NCBI GenBank assembly: GCA_037074615.1 | Contig: CM073570.1 | Location: 15,173,685-15,237,684 of the forward strand | Length of the DNA: 64,000 nucleotides | Reading direction: 5' to 3' | Origin: Leucaena leucocephala | Lineage: Eukaryota > Streptophyta > Magnoliopsida > Fabales > Fabaceae | Shown: positions 34,169 through 46,481 of the stretch, piece after piece | Layout of the letters: each line of letters opens with the position of its first letter | How positions within the stretch are numbered: the stretch's first letter is position 1 | Program-made: the position numbers and the translations under genes | The notes under the pieces: generated by a model | Seen by the model: only the letters and a program-made list of their open reading frames with translations | Database searches by the model: none | What the model was told of the DNA's origin: nothing

Positions 34169-37100
34169 CTACGAACTTGCCCCAAATACGCGAATCCTCT
34201 GCTCGATTGGAACATGACAGCAAGGACATGCAGCTTTGCCCTTTCTCAGCCCATACTCATCACTGCAACTAGCACACAAAACTTGGTGAGCACAAGGCAA
34301 GAAAACAACAGAGACTTCATCTTTCATGCATATTATGCATTCCCTATCACAGTTTACTTTTTTATCTGAAAATGCCTTCAGTTTATCTAACTCTTGAAGC
34401 ATCTTTGCAATTGTCTCTCTTTGAGGCTCTGCACCGTCAGACTCACTTGCAGGTGAAGTACTTGATTGATTTTGAAACTCAGCAGACTGAACAGATGCTT
34501 TTAAGCGTGAGAGCACCTGCTCAAGTCTTAGTAGATCATCCTTGTGGCGCTGGAAATCTATCTCTATCTTTAGGCGCAAAGCTTCAAGCTTCCGCTTATT
34601 ATTAGCCTCCGCTGCTTCTTTAGCACGTCGCTCCTCCTCAACTAATCCTAAGGCTTCCTCTTTAGACTTCAACTCCTCCCTCCACTTGACCTGCCATAAG
34701 ACGCGTGGCAACATAACTGATTCAGTGGAAGCAGTTGGGAATTGGGAAGGCAAGGAGATGGAATCCAAAGAAAAAGTAAGGGAAGAGAATGAAGGAAAAG
34801 GAAAGGTTAAATGGTCGTTTCATTCCCTTTTTTCAGGAAAAACTTACTCCTCCAAGATCCCCCACCTTGGAGAAACTTAAAATTATAAAAGAAAGAGAAC
34901 TATTAAAGCCTTTGGAGGGTAAATCTTCAATCATTCATCCCTTTGTTCAGAGAGAAACTCCTTCTCCAAGGACTTCAAACCATAAAGGAGAGAGAACTGT
35001 GTAAGACTTCGGGGGATTAGTTGGCAATCTTCAATACCCCCCCCCCCTCCCCCCCGGGCGCCCCTTTCTTTTTCCGTAACTTCCCAATTGGGGAAGAGGT
35101 TTCAAGGAAAACTTCCTTTCTCACCCATATTGCCCCATCAGAACACGCCTTTAGAAGAAAAACAAGGAAGCACCAGACAGAAACAGCAGTTTTCCAGCAT
35201 CAGATTTATAAGGGATATAAACAAATGGCAACCAGAACAAATTTGCTGTATCAGGTTGAATGCTGGCAAAATCATAGCGTACTATTCAAAGAGACTTGAA
35301 TAACGTTAATAGAGGGAAATTTCAGGAAAACCATTATCATATTATCTGCAATTAACCACAATTTCATTTTCAGGATTATGGATGAGAAAACAAATATATA
35401 ATATGTATGATATAGGATCATCAGGGACATCAGTTATCAACACGCCAATACAAAGTACAAAGATAAGCAAAGTTTCGTTGTTGATAACTGGGGACCAACT
35501 TATCAGCAGAACTTATCTCCAAAATATAAGTAAAATTAGTGAGTCCCTTCAACTAAATGGAATTCAATTTCATTTGGTTTTAAACTGGGAAAATAACATT
35601 AAAGGGAGAAAGAAGTATAAACTTTATTCGCAGTTTTGCAATCAAAATAAAAAACTAAAACAAGAAAGACATAAAGTAGATCTTGATTGAAAGCAATATA
35701 TTTCAATTTGACGAAAACTAGTAACAATGATGATAAATATACTTAAGTTCAAACCTACAATCACACTGTAAATATGTATCTGAAGACATCATAAAGAAGA
35801 GTTTAGTTTGAATGACATTTGTTGAATGTAATATAAATTTATATTTATATTGAAGATTCCACCTAAAGAAAGATTTTAATTACCAATAAGAATATAATAT
35901 TAAAAAAAATAGTGAAAAGTTTAGCATGTTCACTTACTACCTGTTCCCTTTAACTAGCTCAAATAATATTAGAAAATAAAGTATACATGCCACATAAAGG
36001 TACTTTGGTATAAGAATACTGAAGAGTGGTTATTAGGATAATACTACTCTTGTCATATTTATAAATCAATTCTAACATGTTTTATCGAAACTAAGAAAAA
36101 CCTTAAACCTCATTCATTTTATCTTATAATTTAATAACTTTTCAATTTATCCCTATTTAATATATACTTACCTCAAGAGTACAAAGTCTACACAATAATA
36201 AATGAAAGGTAAAATTGAACATTCATGTGAAAAATTTAATAATGTGATTTATAAATAAGACCAAAAAAAGCCTTCTCTCTCTGCCTTACGAAGAATAGGA
36301 GTATATACTATATACTATGTTACATTATCCCAAATTATCATCAAGAGATGGTAACTTTTTAGAGGCAAGTAAAACATCACATTACATCATAACCTAATCA
36401 AAGATGACACCTTAAGGAATATCTTCTATGCTAATTGGAATTTAAACTTCAAATCCATGGAGCCAAGTACAGCATATTCAAGTCCGTAGTTGCTCAATTT
36501 GACGATGTAGAATTGCAGAAGTATTGATAACCACATTATCCTAAAACCCCAAGCAGATGTCTATGCAAACTAACAGTACATTCTAATGTCCTAAATGGAA
36601 GGGAAAACAACTGCGTTTCATCTTTCTAAAATCGCATTTAATAACCAGTCACTTGTTATCATAAATAAATGTAAGTCCTGTAATGAAAGACATGTTACAC
36701 AACACACTTGGGACTCTAATTTCAAATATGATTTAAACATGAAACCATTCACATTTATGAAGAAAAGAGCTTCATTTAGAAACTAGAGATCACAAGGTGA
36801 CAGTAATAAGCCGTATTTAAATATGATACCTATCCAGGCCGCATTGAGATATCTAATCTTGAAATTGGTTATATTTGTTATGACGTTAGAGATGTAAATG
36901 GATATGATCTTTTTCACCTTCTTTTCATGAGGTATGTGTGAATGATATTTTTGATTAATAAACAAATTTAGATTAACAAGAAAAAGGATGGTGGAGTGCA
37001 CACCTCAGCATCTTTTTGACGCTGTTTAATCCGGACCAATTCTTCCTGTATCTCCAATATCTTCTCTTTCTCATCTGAAATCTCTTGCTGCAGCTGGGCT

Positions 37101-38653
37101 TTCTGTTTTTCCCAAGATACAAGCCTCTTCATGCACTTTTTCTCCCTCTTTGCAGCTTGCAAGCAAGTTGTGACTGATTCTGATGCACTTAATTTGGAAG
37201 CCTCCATCTCTGCTTTAATTTCTGCTTTCTCTGTCTCAAGCCGTCTCACAGCTGCATTTGCACGGTCCACTTGACCACTGGCCTTTCTTAAGGCATTCTC
37301 CATCTCTGATAGTCTTTTCATGGTTGTGTCCTCAAGCACCTGTTTCCCTTTCTTCAATCTCTGAGTCTCCTCTCTTTCCATCCTCAACATTTTCAGCTCA
37401 GTCAAATCATTGCTAAGCTTTCTTGCGGCCTGCATTGCCTTCTGATGGGCCCAATCTTTTCGCTCCTTTACCTGTTTCTCAAGATCCTTAATCTGATGAA
37501 ATAGAGTGACAATTACCTCATCTTTCTGATCATCTGTCACAAACTCCAAATTCTCATCAAGATCCAGATCACGGAATGTGCTCAACACTGAGTTCACGGC
37601 ATCATGGTTATTCAGATTCTGAGAATTCCCAGGCTGCTCAGTTGGGACATCAGTCCCAGATACAACTGGAGATTCCAAGCTTGACAAAGTGCTAACGCCA
37701 GGTGAGGCCTTAGCCTGTGCCTGCAATTGTTTTGAATTTGCCCTAAAACCAGCAGCAAACATTGCAACATTTCTTCTCAATAAAGACTTCAACGAAGGAG
37801 AAAGATTAAACCTTTTGGGAAGTTCAATATCTCTTTGTAAATTCATCTCTGCACTACAAGAGGAGAACCCATTGAAGGGGAGATCTGAGACTCTCCCATT
37901 TCCAAATCCCCAACCCCCATGAAACCTACACAGGGCAGGGGCCAAAACACCAACTGAATTGCTAACAGCCTCAGAGGCACTAGGAGCTGGACAACCATTA
38001 CCTAGAGCAGGAAGTACAGGAATTTCCATAGCACTTGCCCGTCCTACATGAAGATCACTCATAAGCAAACACCACATAGCATCGCCTTCACTCAAATGCG
38101 GCCTGATTTGTTGTAGCAAACCGACCATACCTTCCAGAGAGTACTCCTCCAACTGCCTCAAGTCAGAGAAAACAGGATCGGACTCATCCGAATTGCCATT
38201 ACTACTAGTACTAGTACTACTACAGTTACTATTCAAATAAGCCAACGAATTATGTAATATATTGGTGAGCACATCCATTCCACCATAACAGTGCCCATTT
38301 CGCAATATTGCTTTGATAGCAACGTCCTCATCGTAGCCCAACGCAACAAGCTTTGATACAGCTTCATTATATAAATATTCCAAGTTTTTTAATAGAATTT
38401 CTTCTAATTGTTCTTCGGTGCAGTAACCCCAGCTGGTTTCCTCATTAGGGTTAAAAGTAGGATTAGAGTTGGAATTTAGATTTTGAGAAGAATCGTTGAA
38501 AGCGAAATGGCTTTTCAAAGGCTTCATGCTTGATTCCAGTATAGATTTAGAGATGGAATCCTTGTCGAGATAACAACAGGAATCCATATCGGGCTTGGAT
38601 GATCGAGGCCTCTGATTCGCTCGGAGGTGCTTTTCCCTTACAGTGCAACCCAT
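34169..38653 (-). CDS. RING-type E3 ubiquitin ligase, MIP1-like
   Basis: Two coding exons on the minus strand, 38653-37004 and 34690-34169, are joined in phase across a 2.3-kb intron and give 723 residues. The protein starts MGCTVREKHLRANQRPRSSK. It has a conserved helical block (WGYCTEEQLEEILLKNLEYL and ALGYDEDVAIKAILRNGHC) and LRQLEEYSLEGMVGLLQQI. A long coiled coil rich in Glu, Lys and Leu covers roughly residues 385-640. A C-terminal C3HC4 RING follows at about residues 668-708 (CIICMKDEVS, CAHQVLCASC, CPCC). This arrangement matches plant MND1-INTERACTING PROTEIN 1 and its RF4/RF298 relatives, which are putative E3 ligases named for binding the meiotic protein MND1; substrates are unknown. 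The large intron contains a long C tract. Confidence 0.9.
35037..35064. repeat. C-rich homopolymer tract in the MIP1-like intron
   Basis: A run of 11 C, one T, 7 C, then GGGCG and CCCC. Such tracts are prone to length errors, and the neighbouring sequence should be read with that in mind. Confidence 0.9.
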
Positions 38654-39171
38654 CTATCTATCAATTCATATACATGGTATGCGAGAGACTAAGAGAGATG
38701 TATAAGCAGAGACAAATAAAGAAGGGGGAAGGAGGACGGAGAGGATCCCAATGAGAATGAAGAATCAGAATACGAGGGACGATGAGAAAGACTCACAGAG
38801 GCGGATGAAGATCGTCGTCTGAGCCTGTTCTGTTCTGAGTATTGCTGTAATTAAAAGAGAAGAGAGCTACCAAATTTTGATATCAAGAGGACAACATGCA
38901 GAGATGAAAGAAAAGAATGGTATATGTTTATTATATCTCAAAAAAAGCTTTATTCTTTGCCTGTGGTTAGGTATTTTTGTACTTTTTTTTCCCAAGTATT
39001 CAGGATTTTTTTTTATAAAAATTTTAGATTACTTTCTTGATCCTCTATTAAAATTAAAATATAGTTTTAAGATTTAAAAAATATTTATAAAAAAAATTAT
39101 AAGATTATCTAACAAATAATCTATCCTTATATTTTTAGTTTGAGGATGATACCCAAGTGCAAAATCTTACT
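38654..39171. other. 5' flank of the MIP1-like gene
   Basis: Probable 5' UTR and promoter of the minus-strand RING gene, then AT-rich spacer. No clear TATA box chosen. Confidence 0.4.
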
Positions 39172-39490
39172 TATTTTTTTTATTATAAAATTTTTTAAAA
39201 AATGAGTTAAACTCATTTAAAATTTAAGAGTAAGTCAAATCTTACTTCCTCTTACACGATAATAATATCAGGTAAGATGAGTTATTAATTATTATTAAGT
39301 ATAAAGTAATACTCTTTAATAATCAAACACACTCTAAATAGTTATATATCTTATCTTTTTTCTAATTAAACTTATAAGATACTCAAATTTTTTTTTTGTA
39401 TAAAAATTTCTAGAAGTAATACTCTTTAAGAATTAAATACACTCTAAATAGTTATATATATTATTTTTTTTCCTAATTAAACCTAGAATG
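39172..39490 (+). repeat. Dispersed repeat family R1, copy 4 plus truncated partial
   Basis: AT-rich degraded copy (GAGTTAAACTCATTTAAAAT, ATATCAGGTAAGATGAGTTA, AATCAAACACACTCTAAATA). It is followed directly by a second, shortened piece (AGTAATACTCTTTAAGAATT, AAATACACTCTAAATAGTTA) that lacks the middle of the repeat. Confidence 0.5.
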
Positions 39491-39682
39491 TACTCAATTT
39501 TTTTTATATATAATTTTTTTTATACAATTATATAAAAAAATTTAAAAAATAATAAGATACTCAAATCTTGGCTATTGAGAGACATCCGGAGAATGTTCCC
39601 GGTTGGAATTACATTCTTGGATCCATTATGCATGGCCCAAGGTTTTAAACAAGAGGCCCATTGTACCTCCATGCAAGTAATG

Positions 39683-39910
39683 TATTGCTTTTATTTTTAA
39701 TATAGTATTTATTTAATTAATTAATTTAATATTTTCTTAATATTATAATTATCTTCATTAACTTCTTTCTATTTTTTATTTTATTATTATTGAGAGAGTA
39801 TCAATAAGAGTAATGTAAGAAAACTTTGATAAATATAAAAAATACATATTTTATATTTAATATTAAAATTAACTCCTCAATTAGATCTTATAATAAAAAT
39901 AGAAAAAGTA
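39683..39910. repeat. Stowaway-like MITE, copy M6
   Basis: TA-bounded. It shares GAGTATCAATAAGAGTAATG, TTTGATAAATATAAAAAATA and the AATTAACTCCTCAATTAGAT block with M4. Confidence 0.5.
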
Positions 39911-40596
39911 TTATAAATGTTTATCACCAATAGAAACAACATAATAAACTAAAGTTTGAAGAATTAAATTTCTATTGACTAACTAAATACATACATATAT
40001 ATTAAAAGAGTTTAATATCTTATAATATATGTTATTATCATGCTGTCCAACCGTGACTAACTAAATACATACATATAATTATTTATATTTAAAACTATTT
40101 TTGTTATATTAAAAAAAACACAAACCAGTTTTCTCTAATTTTTATGACATAGATATAATGAAAATATATCAATTTTAAATAAAAATAAAAAAACATAAAA
40201 TTTGTACCATGAAATTATTTCAAGATAATAATATGATAATAATTGTTATATGAGCGATCACAATACAATGGACCCAGTGTCAGACAAAATAATAGTTGAC
40301 CGATTCTAACTAAGGTTAAAAAGTAATTTTGTCCCAGAATTTGTTTTAATTACCAATTAGTATCCTAAATTTTTCAATTTATACAGTTTTCTTGGGTTAC
40401 TAATAATGTTCAAATTAGAAGGATGATCAAATAACTAGTTATCAATGTTTAAAAATGGTTTGTGTTGCTGGATTTTGGCTAAAGACTTCCCTTGTTTGGA
40501 TTCAAAACCAACTATGTCTGAACACTCCACAAACTTGCCATAAGTTCGCACATGAGCAAGTTTGATCATATCATGAGCATATATAGGCACTCACAA
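39911..40596. other. AT-rich spacer, nothing recognised
   Basis: A short direct repeat (GACTAACTAAATACATACAT) occurs near 39978 and 40053. No gene or known element recognised. Confidence 0.45.
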
Positions 40597-40705
40597 ACTT
40601 TTTTTTTATACAATTTTTTTAAAAAATAATTAAACTCACTTTTTATCTGAATAAAATCTCTCTTTCTTTTAAACTGATATCAAATATCAATTATACGTTA
40701 GGATA
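40597..40705 (+). repeat. Dispersed repeat family R1, copy 5 (5' part only)
   Basis: The T/A-rich start, AATTAAACTCACTTTTTATC and TCTCTCTTTCTTTTAAACTG match the beginning of the family. The rest is missing or unrecognisable. Confidence 0.35.
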
Positions 40706-40844
40706 ACTTTACGTCCATTGAAAGCTAAGAACATCAATTACACATAGAGAACATTACGCCCATTCAAATTTTCCATTTAAGCCTCTGAACAATATAATGA
40801 CATGGCACCCAATCTTCAAAGAGTATGACAACTATTCTGGTTGC

Positions 40845-40920
40845 GCGCCCGCGAGCGCCCGCGCTTCTGTGTGTGTGTGTCGTGTGGGTGTGTGGGTGTG
40901 TGTATATATATATATATATT
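40845..40920. repeat. GC-rich, (TG)n and (TA)n compound simple repeat
   Basis: A sudden GCGCGCCCGCGAGCGCCCGC block in AT-rich DNA runs into TG-rich repeats (TGTGTGTGTGTCGTGTGGGT) and then TATATATATATATAT. The alternating purine-pyrimidine composition is the kind that can adopt unusual DNA structure. Confidence 0.85.
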
Positions 40921-41749
40921 ATAGTAACTATTTTTTCATGAGTGAGAAAAGGAATAATTTAAAATTTTGACACACAAATAAGATTCCTAACTATGAAAAA
41001 AAAAACGTTTGATAGATAATAACACCCTTATTAACTGACAACACATTTTAGTTGTAAAATTTAATAGATATTATAAATATTAAAAATTAAGTCATTAATC
41101 ATACAAGATAAATTGTAAATTAATATAAAAAACAATTTTATATATAATGTTAAATGAAGTTATAAATTTTAAGCAATTAATTGTAAATTACATTAACATC
41201 AGACTGTAAAATTTATGACCCGTCTTTTTAAATTTATAACTCAAGTGAATTATTAATAACTTATTTTTTTTCAAAATTTTCAAGCGAGCTTCAAAATATT
41301 TTCATCTATCAAGCGTCGCGTGTTTTCAATTTGGACAATCAAAAACTTGGGCGGAGATTTCACAAAACAAATCTAGTTGTCACTTTCCAAACATTTTATT
41401 GAAATATATAAAAATATAAGAAATATTTATGTATATTGACAAACCATTTTTATAAATTTATTCATATCATTTTAGTGAGTTTTTGTCATTAATCTAGTCA
41501 TTAATTGTATGTTTGTGTACTAATTGAATCAATATGCCTTATATTGAATTAGTGTTTAAAAGGTGTGTAATTATCATATTTTTATTATTTTTTCTAAACA
41601 ATTATTTTTAGAATAAAAGGTATTATATTATTATGATTTTATATTCCAGAAATTTAAGAGAAATCGAAATATACAAATGGCAACAAAAAAACTATAAAAT
41701 CAAAAGTTACACTAAATGATTCAATGGGTCAAACCTTACGATTTGACTC
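40921..41749. other. AT-rich spacer left of the retrotransposon
   Basis: AT-rich sequence with no gene recognised. The left edge of the retrotransposon LTR may lie in the right part of this interval, but I could not locate it. Confidence 0.4.
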
Positions 41750-42886
41750 ATTAAGTTACCTTTTTAATGAATGACCAAGGTGCAGAACGAGGGTGGCGGC
41801 CAGAAAAGCTGAATTAAATTGAGAAGCAACACACACACACACACACAGGAGGATGCCGTAGGAATTGAATTGGAAACGAAAAAAAAAAGCGCAACACACA
41901 CACATGAGAGGAGAAGGACGCCGCAAATTGAATTGAGGAAGAAAGAAATTCACGCATAGGAGAGGAATGGAAAAGCTCAGTGAAGCATCGTTTGTGACAA
42001 TTATGCGTGGTTAGTTTATCATAATTCTTTAATTCGATGGTAAAGGTATGAGTTTGGAATCTCAAAGGGGAGTATAAGTTACTCTAATTCTCTACCTAAT
42101 AATTTTATTATGACTCATAGGTCTTAGAATTAATTTTATAATTATTGAAAATATTTAGAATGATTTATTTATATTTATTGAGAATTATTGTGACTGAATT
42201 TTTGCTTGACATTTGACATTAATCTTTAATTAACTTTAATTTCATTTACTTTGATTTGGGTCAGACATTGAATTGAGATTATTGTGAATAATTTATAATT
42301 TTTCAAGGTGGCTTGAATTATTGAATCGTTGTGTCTCTTGTTAGCTTAAATTCTATTTTATGAATTATTGAGTTATAATTGAGCATTGGTTTTTAATATC
42401 ATAGTCCTTTTTTATTATTCTGGTGACAGTTAATAAATTAGGACTTAGAAAATATTTTTTGACAATTCGAGGTGGCTCGGTTGTTGGGTTAAAAGTTTAA
42501 TTATAATTCTTAATTCATTTTTCATAAACTCCCATATCTTTTGAAGTTATGATTGCCTGCGTTATTGAATTTGAGAATTGCTTTTATTATTATTAATCAC
42601 CTTTGAATTTATTCTTTTCACTAATTATCAATCATTATTCCTTTCTTTAAACCAAAAATATCAAAAATATTTTCTTTAAATCTATTTTAATTCATTGTAT
42701 TTAGTTGTTAGTCAATCAAAACAAATCACATTTTCTAATTTAGGTTACATTGCATTTAGTTACTTAGGAATTTAATTTCACATCTTGGCTCCTCAGAGAG
42801 AACGACCCGAGGTTGCACTATACGCAATCCTTGGTTTAAATTTTTGAAGTAACCCCAAGGCGACATCGGTTCAAGGTTATTTCAAG

Positions 42887-42904
42887 TGGCGCCGTTGCCG
42901 GAAA
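42887..42904 (+). other. Retrotransposon primer-binding site
   Basis: TGGCGCCGTTGCCGGAAA lies two bases after the probable LTR end (CA at 42883-42884). This motif is the usual tRNA-primed minus-strand start in Tat/Athila-type plant Ty3 elements. Confidence 0.7.
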
Positions 42905-43055
42905 GCCAAGAAATTGGTTCCCTAGTAACTAAGTGTCAAGTAACTTTTTTGGGATTAATTCAATTGCTGAGCCAATCTTAGTTAATTTGCATAACATTTA
43001 CATTTTCTCTTGCATTATCTATTTAAAAATAAAAGAATAAAAAGGTTGATTTTCT

Positions 43056-46000
43056 TTGGTTACCTCTAGTGAACATGTGTCTGTTAGTGATTTTGAATTA
43101 GAACAAGAAACTATGGATTATGCTTTTACTTATCTATCTTCCTCCCACCCTTCTCATATATGTGCATGTGAAGGTAATGTATCATGTGCCTATTGTTTAG
43201 AGATAGATAGTTGGTTTTCTTCTGCTCATGAATTCGATGTATCATGTTACTTTGACTTTGATATTACTGCTGATTCTACATTTGATAGCCTTGAGAAAGG
43301 TGTATTGCTTGATTTTGTAGGAACTAATAATAAGGAGGAGGATGCACAAGTTATGAATATAGCTTCCCCATTGAGTGTCACTGGAACATTAGAAGAGGAT
43401 AGCAGTGATTCTGCTACTGCCTTAGCCCTTTCTAATCCCACTCTCACTTCTAATTTACTTTCTTTTTCTATTGATCAGAATAACTCTAACTCTCCTATTT
43501 CTAGGTCATTTGATGGTGGTAATGAGTCGAGAAGTGGAGGAAATATATATCATACTGAGCTTATATCTCCTTCCCTAAGCCACATGGACACACCACTCGC
43601 TCTGAATGCACTTGATATAATAAAGATGATTCCTTCTATTGTGCAACCCCCTGATTTAGAATTGAAACCCCTCCCTTCTAACTTGAAATATGTCTTTCTT
43701 GCTGATGATTGTAAATTGCCTGTTATTATTTCCAGTTCTTTAAGTAGTTCTGAAGAATAAAGACTAGTTTCAGTGTTAAAAAGGTATAAAAGGGTTATAG
43801 GCTGGTCTTTAGGGGATATACCAGGGATTGATCCCTTGGTTTGTACACACAAGATCCTTTTAGCTGAAGGATCAAAGCCAGTTAAATAGCCACCAAGGAG
43901 ATCGAATCCTCTTATTCATGATGTGATTAAAAATGAGGTATCTAAATTACTGAGTACTGGGATCATATATGCAATTTCATACAGTGAGTGGGTGAGCCCG
44001 ATACATGTAGTACCGAAGAAGAGTGGTATCATAGTAGTGAAAAATGAGAATAATGAACTTATTCCAACAAGAGTTCAGAATGCTTGGAGAATGTGTATAG
44101 AGTATAAGAAGTTGAATGAAGCGACTAGGATTCCATTACCTTGCATTGATCAATTGTTGGAAAGAATATTTGGTAAATCTCACTATTGTTTCTTGGATGG
44201 CTTTTCAGGTTATTTTTAGGTACCGATTGCATCTGCAGATCAAGACAATACTACTTTTACATGTCCTTTTGGCACCTATGCATATCGAAGGATGCAATTT
44301 GGGTTGTGTAATGCTCCAGGCACCTTTCAAAGGTGTATGATGGCGATCTTTATTGATTTATTAGAGTGTAATATGGAGGTTTTTATGGATGACTTCACCG
44401 TCTATGGTGATACGTTTGATGAATGTTTACTTAGTTTTGAACATGTTCTTGATAGATGTATTGAGAAAAAGTTGGTCTTGAATTATGAAAAATATCATTT
44501 CAAGGTAGATAGTGGCATAGTGCTAAGTCACCGCATCTCTCAAAAGGGGATTGAGGTTGATAAAGCCAAAATTGAAGTAATTTCTTCACTTCCCTATCCT
44601 ACTTGTCTTAAAGATTTGAGGTCTTTCTTAGGGCATGTTGGGTTTTATAGACGTTTTGTAAAAGATTTTAGTAAAATTGCTTTACCTTTCTCTACGCTGT
44701 TGAGAAAAGATATTGATTTTCACTTTGATGATAAGTGTAGACATGCTTTTGACTCTTTGAAATCCTTACTTGTTTCACCTCCTATTCTCACTGCACCTAA
44801 TTGGGATTTACATTTTGAATTGTCTTGTGATGCTTCTAACGTTGCAGTAGGTGCTATGCTTGGTCAGAGGGAGGATAAGCGATCTAGAGTGATAGCCTAT
44901 GCCTCCAAGACACTTGACCCCGCTCAAGTGAATTACACCACAACTGAGAATGAACTTTTTGCTATAATCTTTACTTTAGATAAATTTAAACAATATCTAA
45001 TAAATTCTCGAGTGGTTATGTTTACAGATCATGCAGCGGTACGTTACTTGTTTAAGAAGCCCCAATCTAAACCAAGACTATTGAGATGGGCTTTATTGCT
45101 ATAGGAGTTTGACATTGAAATTAGAGACAGAGCTAGAGCAGAGAATCATGTGGCTGACCACCTTAGTCGGTTACTTGAAGGCACCAAAGGAGTTGACTCC
45201 TCTGATCTTACTGTTGATTCCTTTCCTGACTCTGCACTCTTTGCCTTAGCCGTTCAGGAGCCTTTGTACTCTAATATTGTTAACTATGTTGTCACTAATC
45301 TTGTACCACTTTCTATATCTAAGTTTCAGGTTGATAAGCTGAAGAGGGAGGCAAGATATTATATTTGGGATTCTCCAATTCTTTAGAAGCAATGCAGTTA
45401 TCAGATCATCCGACGATATGTCCCTAACAATGAGATTCACTCTATCCTTACCTTTGAACATTCTTTATCTTGTGGGGGACATTTTAGTGTTAATAGGACT
45501 GTTAGGAAGGTTTTAGAATGTGAATTTTACTAGTCTACTTTATTCAAATATGCTTATATTTTCTGTAAGTCTTGTGATAAGTGCCAAAGGTTTGGGAGTC
45601 TAGCTAGAAAGCATGGAATGCCTTTAAGACCTGTGTATTTTTGTGAAACTTTTGATGTCTGGGGCATAAATTTCATGGGTCATTTTCCTCCATCATTTGT
45701 GTATTCATATATTTTTGTGCTAATTAGGAAAGATGATGCTTCTACTGTTGCCAAATTTTTACGCTCTCATATCTTTTGTAGGTACGGTATTTCAAGAGCA
45801 ATCATTAGTGACCAAGGAACACATTTCTGCAATAGGACCATAAAGTCTCTACTTGCTAAACATGGAGTTAATCACAAGTTGGCAACTCCTTACCACCCTC
45901 ACACCAATGGATTGGCTGAAGTCTCTAATCGGAAAGTCAAATGAATACTAGAAAAGATTGTGAAACCATCCCGTAAAGATTGGAGTGAAAGGCTTGAGGA

Positions 46001-46481
46001 GGCACTATGGGTTTACATGACTGCCTACAAAACTCCTATAGGCATGTCTCCTTTCCAGTTGCTCTATGGTAAGTCTTGTCATCTACCTATGAAGATTGAG
46101 CACAAATCTTATTGGGCGATCAAGGCATGTGATGCAGACTTTGAATCCTCACTTGAAAACCGAACGATGCAACTCCAAGAGCTTAAAGAGATGAGACTTG
46201 AATCATATGATAATGCTAGAATCTACAATGATAAGCTGAAAATGATTCATGACAAACAGATTTTGAGAAAACAATTTCATGAAGGTGACAAGGTTCTAAA
46301 ATTCAAGGCCTGATTGAAGTTGATGGCTGGGAAGTTTGTCACCAAGTGGGAGGGCCCTTTTAAAGTTACCAAAGTGCATTCTTTTAGTACGGTAGAGCTG
46401 ATTGATGAAGCAACATGCCATGTTTCACAAGTCAACGGTCATCTGCTTAAGCACTACCATAAGAATCAGAGACCTCCCTAA
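43056..46481 (+). pseudogene. Retrotransposon pol (RT, RNase H, integrase) with eight in-frame stops
   Basis: One frame can be followed from 43056 to the natural stop at 46479-46481 with no frameshift. Domains are reverse transcriptase (VSPIHVVPKKSG, FGLCNAPGTFQRCM, FMDDF at 44382-44396), RNase H (CDASNVAVGAMLGQ, TDHAAVRYL), an integrase zinc region (CKSCDKCQ) and an integrase core (ISDQGTHF, NGLAEVSNR), plus a chromatin-proximal tail (KWEGPFKVTKVH). Internal stops lie at 43758, 43887, 44217, 45102, 45384, 45531, 45942 and 46311. The first catalytic Asp of the integrase is Asn (codon 45669-45671). The first 170 or so codons (from 43056) are Ser/Asp-rich and match nothing I know; the later part leads into the usual pre-RT linker. 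Gag and protease are absent. Confidence 0.85.

Noticed and set aside
37689..37922. Plus-strand frame in the MIP1-like gene
   Set aside because: Antisense shadow of exon 1 with no domain.
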